Part shown: positions 1-9,030 of the stretch, one piece after another | Numbering within the stretch: the stretch's first letter is position 1 | Layout: each line of letters begins with the position of its first letter | NCBI GenBank assembly: GCA_963841945.1 | Contig: CAWJFC010000001.1 | Span: 62,001 to 126,000, forward strand | Origin: Acidiflorens sp963841945 | GTDB taxonomy: Bacteria; Acidobacteriota; Terriglobia; Terriglobales; Acidobacteriaceae | DNA: 64,000 nucleotides | Reading direction: 5' to 3' | Position numbers and translations under genes: made by a program | The notes under the pieces: model-generated | Database searches by the model: none | Seen by the model: the letters and a program-made list of their open reading frames with translations, nothing else | Told to the model about the DNA's origin: nothing

Positions 1-545
1 AAATGGACCGACGGCATATTAATCTGTCCAGAAAGAGCGCCCGAGTTGAGGCTGACGATCTGAATATAGCCGGGATTCTGTGCGGGCACGGGCCCGTTCG
101 GAATCGCGACGTAAGCGGTCGTGCTGTCCGGCGAGACCACGAAGCTCTCCGTATACGACGGCAGCGTAAAGTGCGCGGCGTTAGACTCGCTGGCATTATT
201 GATAATGCTGAACTGGTTATCGGAAGACTGCGTATTGGTTCCGCTGAAGACCAACGTTTGCGACCGGTTGGGTGTTACCACCATCATCCCCGGCGTATTG
301 CCCGCCGAAATCGGCGCCAAGCCAAGAGGATAAACGTCGGTTTGCGCATTGACAATGAAAATGCCGGCCGCGGTGGTGCCCGATACGCTGTTGGAGACAA
401 AGGCGCGCGTATGAAGGCCACTGGTATGTGTACTAGCCGTCTGCGTGCCTCCGCAGTTCGCCAAAACAGCGCTGAATGCCGTGAGGCCGAGCAGCAGAAT
501 CAGGATTTTCCACACACGCTGACTACCCGAGCTGGTTTTGATCAA
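1..545 (-). CDS. Putative secreted lipoprotein, N-terminal part (cut by window edge)
   Basis: Reading the minus strand from TTG at 545 gives an open frame of about 181 codons running off the window. It starts with a basic stretch, a hydrophobic segment (ILILLLGLTAFSAVL) and a Cys in context LANC, so it looks like a lipoprotein signal, although Asn before the Cys is not ideal. The mature part is rich in Ser, Thr, Asn and Gly, with phrases such as FIVNAQTDVYPLGLAP and TAYVAIPNGPVP that resemble YVTN/YncE-type beta-propeller blades. A GGAG lies 7 bases before the TTG. No ATG exists in frame upstream, and GTG a few codons in is an alternative start. A plus-strand frame over the same DNA looks like a shadow. 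Function unknown; probably a surface propeller protein. Confidence 0.65.
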   Translation of the reverse strand, partial: MIKTSSGSQRVWKILILLLGLTAFSAVLANCGGTQTASTHTSGLHTRAFVSNSVSGTTAAGIFIVNAQTDVYPLGLAPISAGNTPGMMVVTPNRSQTLVFSGTNTQSSDNQFSIINNASESNAAHFTLPSYTESFVVSPDSTTAYVAIPNGPVPAQNPGYIQIVSLNSGALSGQINMPSVH

Positions 546-803
546 ACCGGAAACTCCAACCTCGTAAGGGAATAATCTCTTGGATGCAAGAACAGGGATT
601 ATAACAAACGTCAAAGTTGCATGGCTTTTACCGGCAAAATCCTGGGGGAAAGGGAAACGTGCTCGAAAGCCAGGGACTTTTCGTAATTCCAGCTTCGGCT
701 CCGTCTAATGCCAGATTTCCGGCCATTCCTGTATTCTCAGAAGGATGCCGCGGGACTTTAAAGAACGGCTGCAGCGTTCGCTCCCGTCCTCTGTGATGGA
801 GCC

Positions 804-2609
804 ATGGGCACGCTCCTCTATGCTAAAGGAATTTTCATCAATCGCTGCTATGACGAGCTGAATGTCTCTCAGCCCGACCTGATTCGTGGCATTCACCACG
901 AATACCTGCAAGCCGGCGCGGAGATCATTGAAACGAACACCTTTGGCGGAAATAGCTTCCGCCTCGGCCGCCATAGCCTGGCGGATCGCGTCCACATGAT
1001 CAATTATGCGGGCGCACGGCTGGCTCGCGAGGCCGCCAAAAGCTTTGACGTCTGGGTCGCGGGCTCAATCGGCCCGCTCGGCATTCGCATCGAGCCGCTC
1101 GGCAAAACTTCGTTTGAAGAAGCGCGCGCTTCGTTTCGCCAGCAGGTTGCCGCTCTGGTCGAGGGCGGGGTCGACCTCCTCATGCTGGAAACCTTCGGCT
1201 ACCTCGAGGAAATTCATCAGGCCATAATGGCTTGCCGCGATGTGGACCCGAAAATTCCCATCGTCGCGCACGTCACCATCGATGAAGATGGCAACTGCCT
1301 CGACGGCTCCGATCCGGAGACCTTCGGCGCGCGCCTGACCGAATGGAACGTGGATGTCGCCGGCATAAACTGCAGCGTCGGTCCCGTGGCCATGCTCGAC
1401 GCCATCGAGCGACTGCGCGCAGTCACTTCCCTGCCGCTCGCCGCCCAGCCCAACGCCGGCATGCCTCGTTCCGTTGAGGGCCGCAACATCTATCTGTGCT
1501 CGCCCGAATACATGGCCAGCTACACACGCAAGTTTGTCGCCGCCGGCGTACAACTCGTCGGCGGATGTTGCGGCACTACGCCCGACCATATCCGCGCCAT
1601 GAAGTCTTCCCTGCGCGTCCAGGGAGCACGCGGGAACAAAGCAGTCTCGGAGGCGGCTCACTCCGCGGCAGCGCCTTCCTTGCCGGCCAGTGTTCCCCTC
1701 GCCCAACGGTCACGACTCGGCGCCAAAATCGCCGGCGGCGAGTTCGTCACCATGGTCGAAATCGTCCCGCCCAAAGGCATCGACATCAAGAAAGAGATCG
1801 AGGGCGCGAAGTTCGTAAAGTCCGTGGGCGTCGATGCGGTCAACATCCCAGACAGCCCACGCGCTTCAGCTCGCATGAGCAATCAGGCGCTTTCCCTGCT
1901 CATGCAGCAATCGGTTGGCATCGAGGCAGTCCTGCACTACACCTGCCGCGACCGAAATGTACTCGGCATTCAATCGGACCTGCTCGGCGCGGCGGCCACC
2001 GGCATCAACAACCTGCTCTGTATCACCGGCGACCCGCCGAAAATGGGCAACTATCCCGATGCTACGGCCGTCTTTGACGTGGATGCGATCGGACTCGTCA
2101 ATATTGTCCACAACCTGAATCGCGGCCTGGACTTGGGTGGCAATCCAATTGGCGTCGGAACCAGCTTCGTGATCGGGGTCGGGGCCAATCCCGGCTTGTC
2201 CGATCTTGACGAAGAGGTCCGCCGCTTCGAATACAAAGTACAAGCCGGTGCCGAGTATGCCGTCACGCAGCCGGTCTTCGATCTTCGGCTGCTGGAGATA
2301 TTTCTGAAACGCATCGAGCATTGCCGGATTCCGGTCATCGCTGGCATTTGGCCGTTGGTCAGCGCGCGCAACGCTGAGTTCATGAAGAACGAGCTACGCG
2401 TCTCCGTGCCCGATGAAATTCTCAGCCGGATGACCAAGGCCAATACGCCCGATGCCGCCCGCGAAGAGGGCGTGGCCATTGCGCGCGAGATGCTGAGCGC
2501 CGTTCGCGACCAGGTCCAGGGAGCGCAGATCAGCGCTCCGCTCAGCCGCTACGCCTCCGCCATCGACGTGCTTGAGGCCCTCGGCTCCAATCGACCGGCC
2601 GCGCTGTAG
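804..2609 (+). CDS. Homocysteine S-methyltransferase / methylenetetrahydrofolate reductase fusion (frame break at N-terminus)
   Basis: Two-domain enzyme of one-carbon and methionine metabolism, like Bacillus YitJ. Residues 1-265 form the homocysteine S-methyltransferase barrel with the three zinc-ligand cysteines (C190 in GINCSVGP, C255-C256 in VGGCCGTTP). After a linker near 270-310 comes the MTHFR barrel, opening with VEIVPPKG and including CITGDPPKMG. Length is near the family norm of about 610. The family's first strand normally carries DGAMGT; here the frame opens only at MGT. Another frame from ATG 745 encodes MPRDFKERLQRSLPSSVM, the expected N-terminus, then leaves the frame at 797-804. 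About four bases (roughly CGGA) appear to be missing. The true gene probably starts at 745 and is either damaged or misassembled. No close operon partners. Confidence 0.88.
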   Translation: MGTLLYAKGIFINRCYDELNVSQPDLIRGIHHEYLQAGAEIIETNTFGGNSFRLGRHSLADRVHMINYAGARLAREAAKSFDVWVAGSIGPLGIRIEPLGKTSFEEARASFRQQVAALVEGGVDLLMLETFGYLEEIHQAIMACRDVDPKIPIVAHVTIDEDGNCLDGSDPETFGARLTEWNVDVAGINCSVGPVAMLDAIERLRAVTSLPLAAQPNAGMPRSVEGRNIYLCSPEYMASYTRKFVAAGVQLVGGCCGTTPDHIRAMKSSLRVQGARGNKAVSEAAHSAAAPSLPASVPLAQRSRLGAKIAGGEFVTMVEIVPPKGIDIKKEIEGAKFVKSVGVDAVNIPDSPRASARMSNQALSLLMQQSVGIEAVLHYTCRDRNVLGIQSDLLGAAATGINNLLCITGDPPKMGNYPDATAVFDVDAIGLVNIVHNLNRGLDLGGNPIGVGTSFVIGVGANPGLSDLDEEVRRFEYKVQAGAEYAVTQPVFDLRLLEIFLKRIEHCRIPVIAGIWPLVSARNAEFMKNELRVSVPDEILSRMTKANTPDAAREEGVAIAREMLSAVRDQVQGAQISAPLSRYASAIDVLEALGSNRPAAL

Positions 2610-2782
2610 CTTTTTGCAACAGGATTCTGTTAAAAAACTCTGCTCCGCGAAAGGTTTTCAACAAGTGTTGTGGGAATTTATTTTTGGGACTTCCCGTGTC
2701 CCACTGATTACAAATTTCGACGGTTTTATCTGGACAATTCTTCCCCCAAACGGCATTACAATAGATGCAGGAGCAGATCGAA

Positions 2783-3019
2783 TTGGCGAAGTTTGAAGAA
2801 TGCCTCGACCGGTTAGAGAAAATCGTGCTGGAACTGGAAAAAGGAGAGGTTCCGCTGGAAAAGTCTCTGACCCTTTTTGAAGAAGGCATGCAACTCTCCG
2901 CATCCTGCCGCAAGCAGCTGGAGGAAGCGGAAGGAAAAGTAGAGATTCTGTTGAAACAGAACGGCAAACTCCAAACTGAACCGTTCGAGCCCCCGACCGA
3001 GAAGGCGTTGCGCAAGTAA
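2783..3019 (+). CDS. xseB: Exodeoxyribonuclease VII small subunit
   Basis: Small helical subunit of exonuclease VII, which degrades single-stranded DNA to short oligonucleotides in the cytoplasm; several XseB copies coat each XseA. The protein has the family hallmarks KFEECLDRLEKIVLELEKGE and PLEKSLTLFEEGMQL, then an amphipathic helix and a short charged tail, and the usual length near 80. I favour TTG 2783 because AGGAG at 2769-2773 is correctly placed and a TACAAT-like -10 sits at 2757-2762, so ATG 2765 might lie before or at the transcript start. The ATG alternative adds six residues. xseA is not in the window. In many genomes xseB sits beside ispA; here a receiver-like gene and a sigma/anti-sigma pair separate them. 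Confidence 0.9.
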   Translation: MAKFEECLDRLEKIVLELEKGEVPLEKSLTLFEEGMQLSASCRKQLEEAEGKVEILLKQNGKLQTEPFEPPTEKALRK

Positions 3020-3113
3020 CGCTTGTTCGCGCTCGGAGATAAAACGCCTGTGCTAGCAAGTTGCTGTCGCAGCCAGAGGCCGCCGCAAACCAGCGGTGAA
3101 TCAGGGGGGATTT

Positions 3114-3482
3114 ATGGAACCACTCAGTCTCGTCGTCTATCACAATGACCCAGGAACTGCTCAAGCTCTGATGGTCAGCCTTTCGCAACATTTTGCTCCC
3201 GTCAAACTTGTAAAACATTACGAAGAAGTATCGCCGACCGTCGCCCGGGAGCGCGCCGCCGTTCTGGTGCTGGACCTGGAAGCGTCCCAATCGGACGCCA
3301 TCCGGCATCTACACCAGAAATTCCCGTCGCTCTGTATCGTCGCGACCCACCGACTGGCCGATGATCGCGTCTGGACCGAAGCCATGAATCAGGGAGCCGC
3401 CGACGTGTGCCAGCCTCGCAAGGAGCAGGTTGTTGACTCCGTGTTGCGCGAGCGCCGCCATTGCGCCGCCGCAGCAGCCTGA
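3114..3482 (+). CDS. Degenerate response-regulator receiver-like protein
   Basis: A 122-residue single-domain protein with a receiver-like fold. It begins with SLVVYHND (acidic pocket region reduced to one Asp), has a possible phospho-acceptor in VLVLDLE, and an ATHRLADD segment where the conserved Thr/Ser would be. The usual Lys near the end is not clearly present (DVCQPRKE). No output domain. It may therefore be a stand-alone receiver or a pseudo-receiver working by protein contact. ATG 3114 is chosen because a GGGGGGA purine run ends four bases upstream; an in-frame GTG at 3096 lacks this. A strong terminator follows at once. No histidine kinase is nearby. Confidence 0.7.
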   Translation: MEPLSLVVYHNDPGTAQALMVSLSQHFAPVKLVKHYEEVSPTVARERAAVLVLDLEASQSDAIRHLHQKFPSLCIVATHRLADDRVWTEAMNQGAADVCQPRKEQVVDSVLRERRHCAAAAA

Positions 3483-3499
3483 AACTCCACGATGACGGA

Positions 3500-3524
3500 A
3501 AGGGCGCCCCAGGGCGCCCTTTTT
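3500..3524 (+). terminator. Rho-independent terminator after receiver-like gene
   Basis: Perfect 8-bp stem AAGGGCGC / GCGCCCTT with a six-base loop, followed by TTTT, 18 bases after the stop codon at 3482. It separates the receiver-like gene from the downstream sigma factor. Confidence 0.85.
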
Positions 3525-3589
3525 CATTTCCGCTCTTGCCGCTGTAACTTTTCGCTGGCTTCGCGGTATCGTCTCTGAAGCCCGCGCCC

Positions 3590-4096
3590 ATGGATTTCGA
3601 CGACCTCTATCTCGGCTATTCCCGGCACGTCCGCCGCTTTGCCCTGTTTCTTTTGGGCGACCCCGCCTTGGCTGACGACATCACCTCTGAAACCTTCGTG
3701 CGCGCATGGACTACTCTGGGAGAGATTCGTACCCCAACCGTCAAGTCCTACCTGTTTGCTATCGCCCGTAACCTTTGCCGAGACGCGCTTCGCCAACGGG
3801 CGAGGCAGACCGGATTCGAGGACATCGCGCCCTTGTTCGATACGCGGCCCCGCCCGGATTCCCATCTCGAGTCGAAATTGGAGTTGCAAGCCGTGCTTTC
3901 CGAATTGGCCCACTTCGCCGAGGTTGACCGCACCGCATTGCTTTTGCGGGTGCAGGAGGGAATGTCCTACGACGAAATAGCCCGCACCCTGGAAATCTCA
4001 CCCGTTGCGGCTCGGGTGAAGGTTCATCGGGCCCGGCTTCGATTAATGCGCGTGCGCGCCACGCTTCTGGAGGTTATCCATGAACGTCGATCGTGA
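3590..4096 (+). CDS. ECF-type RNA polymerase sigma factor
   Basis: A 168-residue sigma-70 family protein of extracytoplasmic-function type, directing RNA polymerase to a small regulon. Region 2 is at about 5-70 (DFDDLYLGYSRHVRRFALF, DDITSETFVRAW, VKSYLFAIARNLCRD) and region 4 at about 105-160, with the helix-turn-helix MSYDEIARTLEISPVAARVKVHRARLRL (split here only for description). No region 1 or 3, as usual for ECF factors. Its stop overlaps the start of the next gene by 17 bases, so the pair is translationally coupled, the standard arrangement for an ECF factor and its membrane anti-sigma partner. Target promoters are not evident in the window. Confidence 0.92.
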   Translation: MDFDDLYLGYSRHVRRFALFLLGDPALADDITSETFVRAWTTLGEIRTPTVKSYLFAIARNLCRDALRQRARQTGFEDIAPLFDTRPRPDSHLESKLELQAVLSELAHFAEVDRTALLLRVQEGMSYDEIARTLEISPVAARVKVHRARLRLMRVRATLLEVIHERRS

Positions 4097-4508
4097 AATA
4101 GTCATTGACTTACTGCCTGTCTATTTTTCAGGAGAGGCCAGTTCTCAAACGGCGGCCCTCGTCGAAACCCACTTTCGTCAGGATCCCGAGTTCGAGCGTC
4201 TGGCGCGCCAGGGCGCCGGATCGCTGGACGCGCTGCGGGACGTTGCCGTGTCCATGAATGCCGACAAGGAAAAAAAAGAGCTCGATAAGGCCAAGGCCGC
4301 TGCCCGCTACAGAATAATGATGAGAAACTTGCTGATCGTTGCGGCGATGTATTCCCTCCTATCTCTACTGCTCATGGCCATCGAACATTTTCATTTCACT
4401 CTTAAAAATTCCCATGTCCTCAACACCGGAGCCGCCCTCTCGATCTGTGCCCTTGCAATGTGGTTTACCTATGGGTTCTGCTATCTTCGGCAGCGTTCGG
4501 TCAAGTAA
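4080..4508 (+). CDS. Putative membrane anti-sigma factor
   Basis: A 142-residue protein overlapping the sigma gene by 17 bases. The N-terminus (IVIDLLPVYFSGEASSQTAALVETHF) matches the anti-sigma domain seen in ZAS proteins, including the ELLPxYxxGE-like core, but the His-x3-Cys-x2-Cys zinc ligands are missing. Two hydrophobic helices follow at about 82-103 and 112-135, with the C-terminus probably cytoplasmic. Role inferred from position and architecture: it should hold the sigma factor at the membrane until a signal arrives. Lack of zinc ligands argues against a thiol-redox switch. The sensing input is unknown. Confidence 0.75.
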   Translation: MNVDREIVIDLLPVYFSGEASSQTAALVETHFRQDPEFERLARQGAGSLDALRDVAVSMNADKEKKELDKAKAAARYRIMMRNLLIVAAMYSLLSLLLMAIEHFHFTLKNSHVLNTGAALSICALAMWFTYGFCYLRQRSVK

Positions 4509-4557
4509 GAGGCTGGGCGTGTCTGTACGCGTTGAGCAGTTAGCCCGGTCCGCGCCG

Positions 4558-4585
4558 TTGATTGTTCTACAACGATTGTTATACT
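4558..4585 (+). promoter_or_regulatory. Sigma-70-type promoter of ispA (leaderless)
   Basis: TTGATT at 4558-4563, a 16-base spacer, and TATACT at 4580-4585. The start codon of ispA is at 4594, eight bases after the -10, so transcription should begin at or next to the ATG. No good ribosome-binding site lies between, consistent with a leaderless mRNA. Confidence 0.55.
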
Positions 4586-4593
4586 GCGGGGCG

Positions 4594-5556
4594 ATGCTGA
4601 AACAGATTCTCGACGAAGGACGCGCCGCCGCCGATGCCGCGCTGGAACAACTTCTCCCTCCCGCCACGCAGCACCCGACTTCCATCCATCAGGCCATGCG
4701 GCACAGCGTCTTTGCCGGCGGCAAGCGTCTGCGCCCGATCCTTTGTATGGAAGCCGGACGCATGATCACGGCTGCATCCCTGGCGTGCGAATCCAGCGCA
4801 GCACATCTCGCCAGCAGTCCCTGCTACGCCGCCGAGGCCTTTGCCGATGCCGCTCCTCTTCCGGCCGGCATCGAAAATCTTGGCGCGGCGCTCGAAATGC
4901 TCCACACTTATTCGCTCATTCACGACGATCTGCCCGCGCTCGACAATGACGATCTCCGCCGCGGCCGCCCGACCTGTCACAAAGCCTTCGGCGAAGCCAT
5001 TGCAATTCTCGCAGGCGATGCTCTCCAAACGCAGGCCTATGAAGTCCTCGCCCAGCTTCGCTGCCCTCCAGAAGCGCGGGTTTCCATCATCCGCGAGATC
5101 GCTCACGGGACGGGCACCATCGACGGCATGATCGGCGGCCAGGTGGTTGACCTCGAGGCCGAGCACCGGAAGCCCGACCTCGCCACCCTCGAATACATCC
5201 ACCGCTCCAAAACCGCGGCGCTCATTACGGCCAGCGTCGTCAGCGGAGGAATTTACGCCGGCGCCGATCTGGCCGACACCGAGCGCCTGCGCATCTACGG
5301 CCAGTCGATCGGCCTCGCGTTTCAGATCGTCGACGACGTTCTCGATGTAACTCAGACCTCCGAGCAACTCGGCAAGACCGCGGGCAAAGACACCGCCGCC
5401 GAAAAGACGACTTATCCGGCGCTCTTTGGCATAGACGAGTCTCTCCGTCGCGCCGATGCCCTGGTGGACCGCGCCTGCGGGCAGCTCGACAAATTCGGCC
5501 CCCGAGCTGACACCTTGAAAGAGCTGGCGCGCTATCTGGTCGCCAGGAAGAACTAG
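4594..5556 (+). CDS. ispA: Farnesyl/geranyl diphosphate synthase
   Basis: Polyprenyl synthetase that condenses IPP with allylic diphosphates to make farnesyl (or geranylgeranyl) diphosphate for quinones and undecaprenol. Seen: GGKRLRP at 42-48 (IPP binding), first Asp-rich motif HDDLPALDNDDLRRGRP near 110-126, second Asp-rich motif at QIVDDVLDVT, and KTA after it. About 25-30 extra residues (roughly 58-90) precede the first motif, longer than in typical IspA. ATG 4594 is used because the family N-terminus fits and a promoter ends just before it; the frame is open further upstream but overlaps the anti-sigma gene. Product chain length cannot be read from sequence with certainty. Confidence 0.9.
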   Translation: MLKQILDEGRAAADAALEQLLPPATQHPTSIHQAMRHSVFAGGKRLRPILCMEAGRMITAASLACESSAAHLASSPCYAAEAFADAAPLPAGIENLGAALEMLHTYSLIHDDLPALDNDDLRRGRPTCHKAFGEAIAILAGDALQTQAYEVLAQLRCPPEARVSIIREIAHGTGTIDGMIGGQVVDLEAEHRKPDLATLEYIHRSKTAALITASVVSGGIYAGADLADTERLRIYGQSIGLAFQIVDDVLDVTQTSEQLGKTAGKDTAAEKTTYPALFGIDESLRRADALVDRACGQLDKFGPRADTLKELARYLVARKN

Positions 5557-5679
5557 CATTCACGTTGGGGAAGTAAAACCAGCCAAGAAAAACCAACGCC
5601 CGTTCCACAACCATCATCCAACCGCTATCGCAAGCCTCTCGCGTAAAATCGCGCCCAAGAATTTCGATCGAAAACATCG

Positions 5680-6948
5680 ATGCCGCACCTCGCTAGCAAC
5701 GCGCTAATCTGGTCAATCGCAGCCATCAGCATCGCGCTGATGCTGATCCGTCCGCGCGGCCTCCCCGAAGCCGTCCCGACCGCCGGTGGAGCATTGTTGC
5801 TCTGCGTTCTCCGTCTCATTCCATTGTCGCTGGCCGCGCACGCTGTTGCCGAAGGCACGGACGTCTATCTCTTCCTCACCGGAATGATGTTGCTCTCCGA
5901 ACTCGCCAAGAAGTACGGTGTCTTTGACTGGCTGGCCAACATCGCGGCCGGGCATGCTGATGGCTCTCCCACTCGGCTCTTTACGCTGATTTACGCGGTC
6001 GGCACCGCCGTCACCATTCTGATGTCGAACGATGCAACCGCTGTCGTCCTTACGCCCGCCGTGCTGACCGCCGTCAAGCGAGCCAAGGCCCCGCCCGTGC
6101 CGTATCTCTTCGTGTGTGCGTTTATCGCGAACGCCGCCAGCTTTGTTCTGCCGATTTCGAATCCCGCGAACCTGGTCGTCTTTCATTCCGGAATGCCGCC
6201 GCTCGGCCGATGGCTGGCGATGTTCGCCGCACCCTCCGCAGTCTCGATCGCGGTCACCTATCTTCTTCTTCGCTGGTATTTCCGCGAAGACATGCAAACA
6301 AACTGCAATGGCGATGAGTCGGTGGTCTCGCTCTCTACCACCGGACGGATTTCATTCTTCGGAATTCTCAGCGTTGCCGCGGTTCTCCTCGCCGCCTCCG
6401 CGATGAAGATCGACCTTGGCCTGCCCACCTGCCTCGCTGCCATGGTCGTCACCGCCATCGTTCTGATTCGTGAAAAGGCCAGTCCCGCGCCACTTCTCGG
6501 AGAGATCAGCTGGAGCATTCTGCCGCTGGTCGCCGCGCTCTTTGTAATCGTCGAAGCCGTCAACAGCGCGGGCGCGCTCGGAGTGCTTCACGAAATCTTA
6601 CTGAAAGCCAATCGCTGGCCCGCGGCCGCCTCTGCGCTTGCGATCGGAGGCGTGATCGGCTTTGCCACAAATCTCATAAACAACCTGCCGCTCGGCCTGA
6701 TTGCGGGAGCAACTCTGCACACCGCGCAAGTTCAAGCCGCCGCGCAAAAGGCCGTCCTGATCGGCGTTGACCTCGGCCCGAATCTCTCCATCACCGGCTC
6801 GCTCGCAACCATTCTTTGGCTGATCGCGATCCGCCGCGACGGCCTGCAAATCAGCGGATGGAAATTTCTGCGTGCCGGCCTCGTCATCATGCCGCCCACG
6901 CTGCTGCTTGCTCTGATGGCGGACTTGCTGATCCGACCTGCGCTCTGA
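5680..6948 (+). CDS. ArsB/NhaD-type anion transporter (arsenite efflux-like)
   Basis: A 422-residue inner-membrane protein with about eleven hydrophobic helices. It carries the hallmarks of the ArsB branch of the ion-transporter superfamily: ILMSNDATAVVLTPAVL near 110-127, and SNPANLVVFHSGMPPLGRW near 160-180, with a mirrored NNLPLGLIAG in the C-terminal half. ArsB expels arsenite using the proton motive force, but no arsR, arsC or arsA is present nearby, so the substrate could be another oxyanion or carboxylate. It starts 123 bases after ispA and ends 86 bases before the broken oxidoreductase, with no shared operon evidence. Confidence 0.8.
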   Translation: MPHLASNALIWSIAAISIALMLIRPRGLPEAVPTAGGALLLCVLRLIPLSLAAHAVAEGTDVYLFLTGMMLLSELAKKYGVFDWLANIAAGHADGSPTRLFTLIYAVGTAVTILMSNDATAVVLTPAVLTAVKRAKAPPVPYLFVCAFIANAASFVLPISNPANLVVFHSGMPPLGRWLAMFAAPSAVSIAVTYLLLRWYFREDMQTNCNGDESVVSLSTTGRISFFGILSVAAVLLAASAMKIDLGLPTCLAAMVVTAIVLIREKASPAPLLGEISWSILPLVAALFVIVEAVNSAGALGVLHEILLKANRWPAAASALAIGGVIGFATNLINNLPLGLIAGATLHTAQVQAAAQKAVLIGVDLGPNLSITGSLATILWLIAIRRDGLQISGWKFLRAGLVIMPPTLLLALMADLLIRPAL

Positions 6949-7034
6949 GTAGCTCGTGCGCCGATTCAGCAACCTGCTACCGATGCCCATCCCCGCCCCG
7001 GCGCTATAATGATCGCGAAATCGGGCCCTCCATT

Positions 7035-9030
7035 ATGACCAACACCCCTCTGAATAGCGATCATCGCCACAAAGAGCATCGCAACAACGCCGACAACCAG
7101 AACGATCGGGACCTCGGCATGCACTGCCCCATCTCGCGCCGCGACTTCCTCAACGGAGTAGCACTCACCATCGGCAGCACCATGCTTCCGCACTCCGCGC
7201 TGGCGTTCGAAGACGCGCCCTTCGCTCCCGAAAAAGCGGCCAGTTACTATCCGCCGGCGCTTATGGGCATGCGCGGCAATCACGAAGGCTCCTACACCTA
7301 CGCGCACGGCTTGCGCGATGGCGACAAGTGGAATGGCTCGGGTGCACCCCAAAGCACCGGTGAAACTTACGATCTGGTCGTTGTCGGAGGCGGCATCAGC
7401 GGACTCGCCGCCGCCTACTTCTACCGGCAGCACGCCGGCAAGAAAGCCCGCATCCTCATTCTCGACAATCACGACGACTTCGGCGGCCACGCCAAGCGCA
7501 ACGAATTCCGCGTCGGCGACCGCACGGTGCTGGCGCATGGCGGCACCATGTCGATCGAGCACCCCAAGCTCTACAGCAAGGTTGCGATGGGACTGCTGGT
7601 CGATCTCGGCATCGACACCAACAAGTTCTACAAAGATTTCGACCGCACCCTCTACAGCAAGCTCGGCACGGCCATGTTCTACGACAAAGCGACCTTCGGC
7701 GAAGACCGCATCGTGCCCGGCATGGGCGCAACTCCGTGGGCAGAGTTCCTCGCAAACTCGCCGCTGCCCGAGGACCCGTCCGCAACGACATCGTGCGCAT
7801 CTACACCGAGAAAAAAGATTACCTGCCCGGCCTGACCCGCCAGCAGAAGATCGAAAAGCTGCGTAAGACCAGCTACTCGGATTTTCTGACCAAGATTTGC
7901 GGCCTCAATCCCGCCGCGCTTCCCTTTTTCCAGAGCTTATACCAACGATCTGTTCGCCCTCCGCATCGACGGCGTCTCTGCGCTCGATTGCTATCAGGCG
8001 GGTGACGATTACCACGCCATTAGCTTTGCCGGCTTCGACGCGGATGGAGTTGGAGGAACCCGAGGCCGGCGGCGGCAAGCTCCACTACCGCCAGACCGAG
8101 CCTTACATCTTTCATTTCCCGGACGGCAACGCCTCGATCACGCGGCTGCTGGTGCGTAGTCTCATTCCCGGAACCATTCCCGGCCACACCATGGAAGACG
8201 TGGTCACCGCGCGCTGCGACTATGCCAAGCTCGACGACGCCAGTTCGCCGGTTCGCGTCCGCCTCAACAGCACTGCCGTTCACATCGCTCATGTAGGATC
8301 AGCCAACGCTCGCGACGCCAAGTCCGCGAAGCAGGTCGAGATCGCCTACGACCGCGGCGACAAGCTGCAATCGGTGCGCGCCGAGCGCTGCATCCTCGCC
8401 TGCTACAACGTGATGATCCCGTACATCTGTCCCGACCTGCCGGAGAAGCAGAAAGAGGGGCTCTCATACCTCGTCAAGTCTCCGCTCGTCTACACCCACG
8501 TCGCGCTCACCAACTGGACCAGCTTCCACAAACTGGGCGTGCACCAGATCGTTTCGCCGGGCAGCTTCCATTCCTTCACTCATCTCGATTTCCCGGTCAG
8601 TATTGGCGACTACCATTTCCCAAGCCATCCCGAAGAGCCGATGGTGCTCTTCATGCTGCGCACGCCGTGCAAGCCAGGACTGCCCGCGCGCGACCAGAAC
8701 CGCGCCGGACGCATGGAACTGATGGACACTCCGTTTGAAACCTTCGAGCGCAACATTCGCGCCCAACTCGGAGCCATGCTGGGCACAGTCGGCTTCGATC
8801 CCGCACGCGACATCGCGGGAATCACCGTGAACCGCTGGGCCCATGGTTACTCGTTCATGCCGAACTCGCTGTGGGATCCGGAGTGGAAAGAGGGCGAAGA
8901 GCCATGGGTGATCGGGCGAAAACCATTCGGGCGGATCGCGATTGCAAATTCAGACTCAGGCGCGTCGGCGGAGACGGATTGCGCGATTGACCAGGCGCAT
9001 CGGGCCGTGGGGGAGATTTTGAAGACGTAG
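7035..9030 (+). pseudogene. FAD-dependent oxidoreductase, spermidine-dehydrogenase-like, broken by three frame changes
   Basis: The N-terminus has a Tat signal (ISRRDFLNG plus a hydrophobic stretch), then a Rossmann FAD site DLVVVGGGISGLAAAYFYR and HAKRNEF. The text around MGMRGNHEGSYTYAHGLRDG and the late HGYSFMPN recall Pseudomonas spermidine dehydrogenase SpdH and its acidobacterial relatives. The frame changes near 7775 (0 to 2), near 7940 (2 back to 0) and near 8040 (0 to 1). Joined, the segments give one continuous family-like protein of about 660 residues ending at 9030. Three breaks within 270 bases, while neighbours are intact, favour a pseudogene, but a poorly sequenced patch is possible. 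If functional it would be a periplasmic amine oxidoreductase. Confidence 0.75.

Noticed and set aside
3..575. Plus-strand frame of 190 codons at the window start
   Set aside because: Its composition (Arg-rich, no motif) is that of an antisense shadow; the minus strand codes for a signal-bearing protein across the same bases.
6816..7034. Upstream extension of the broken oxidoreductase frame into the arsB gene
   Set aside because: The Tat signal begins after ATG 7035; the earlier part merely reads through the end of the transporter gene.
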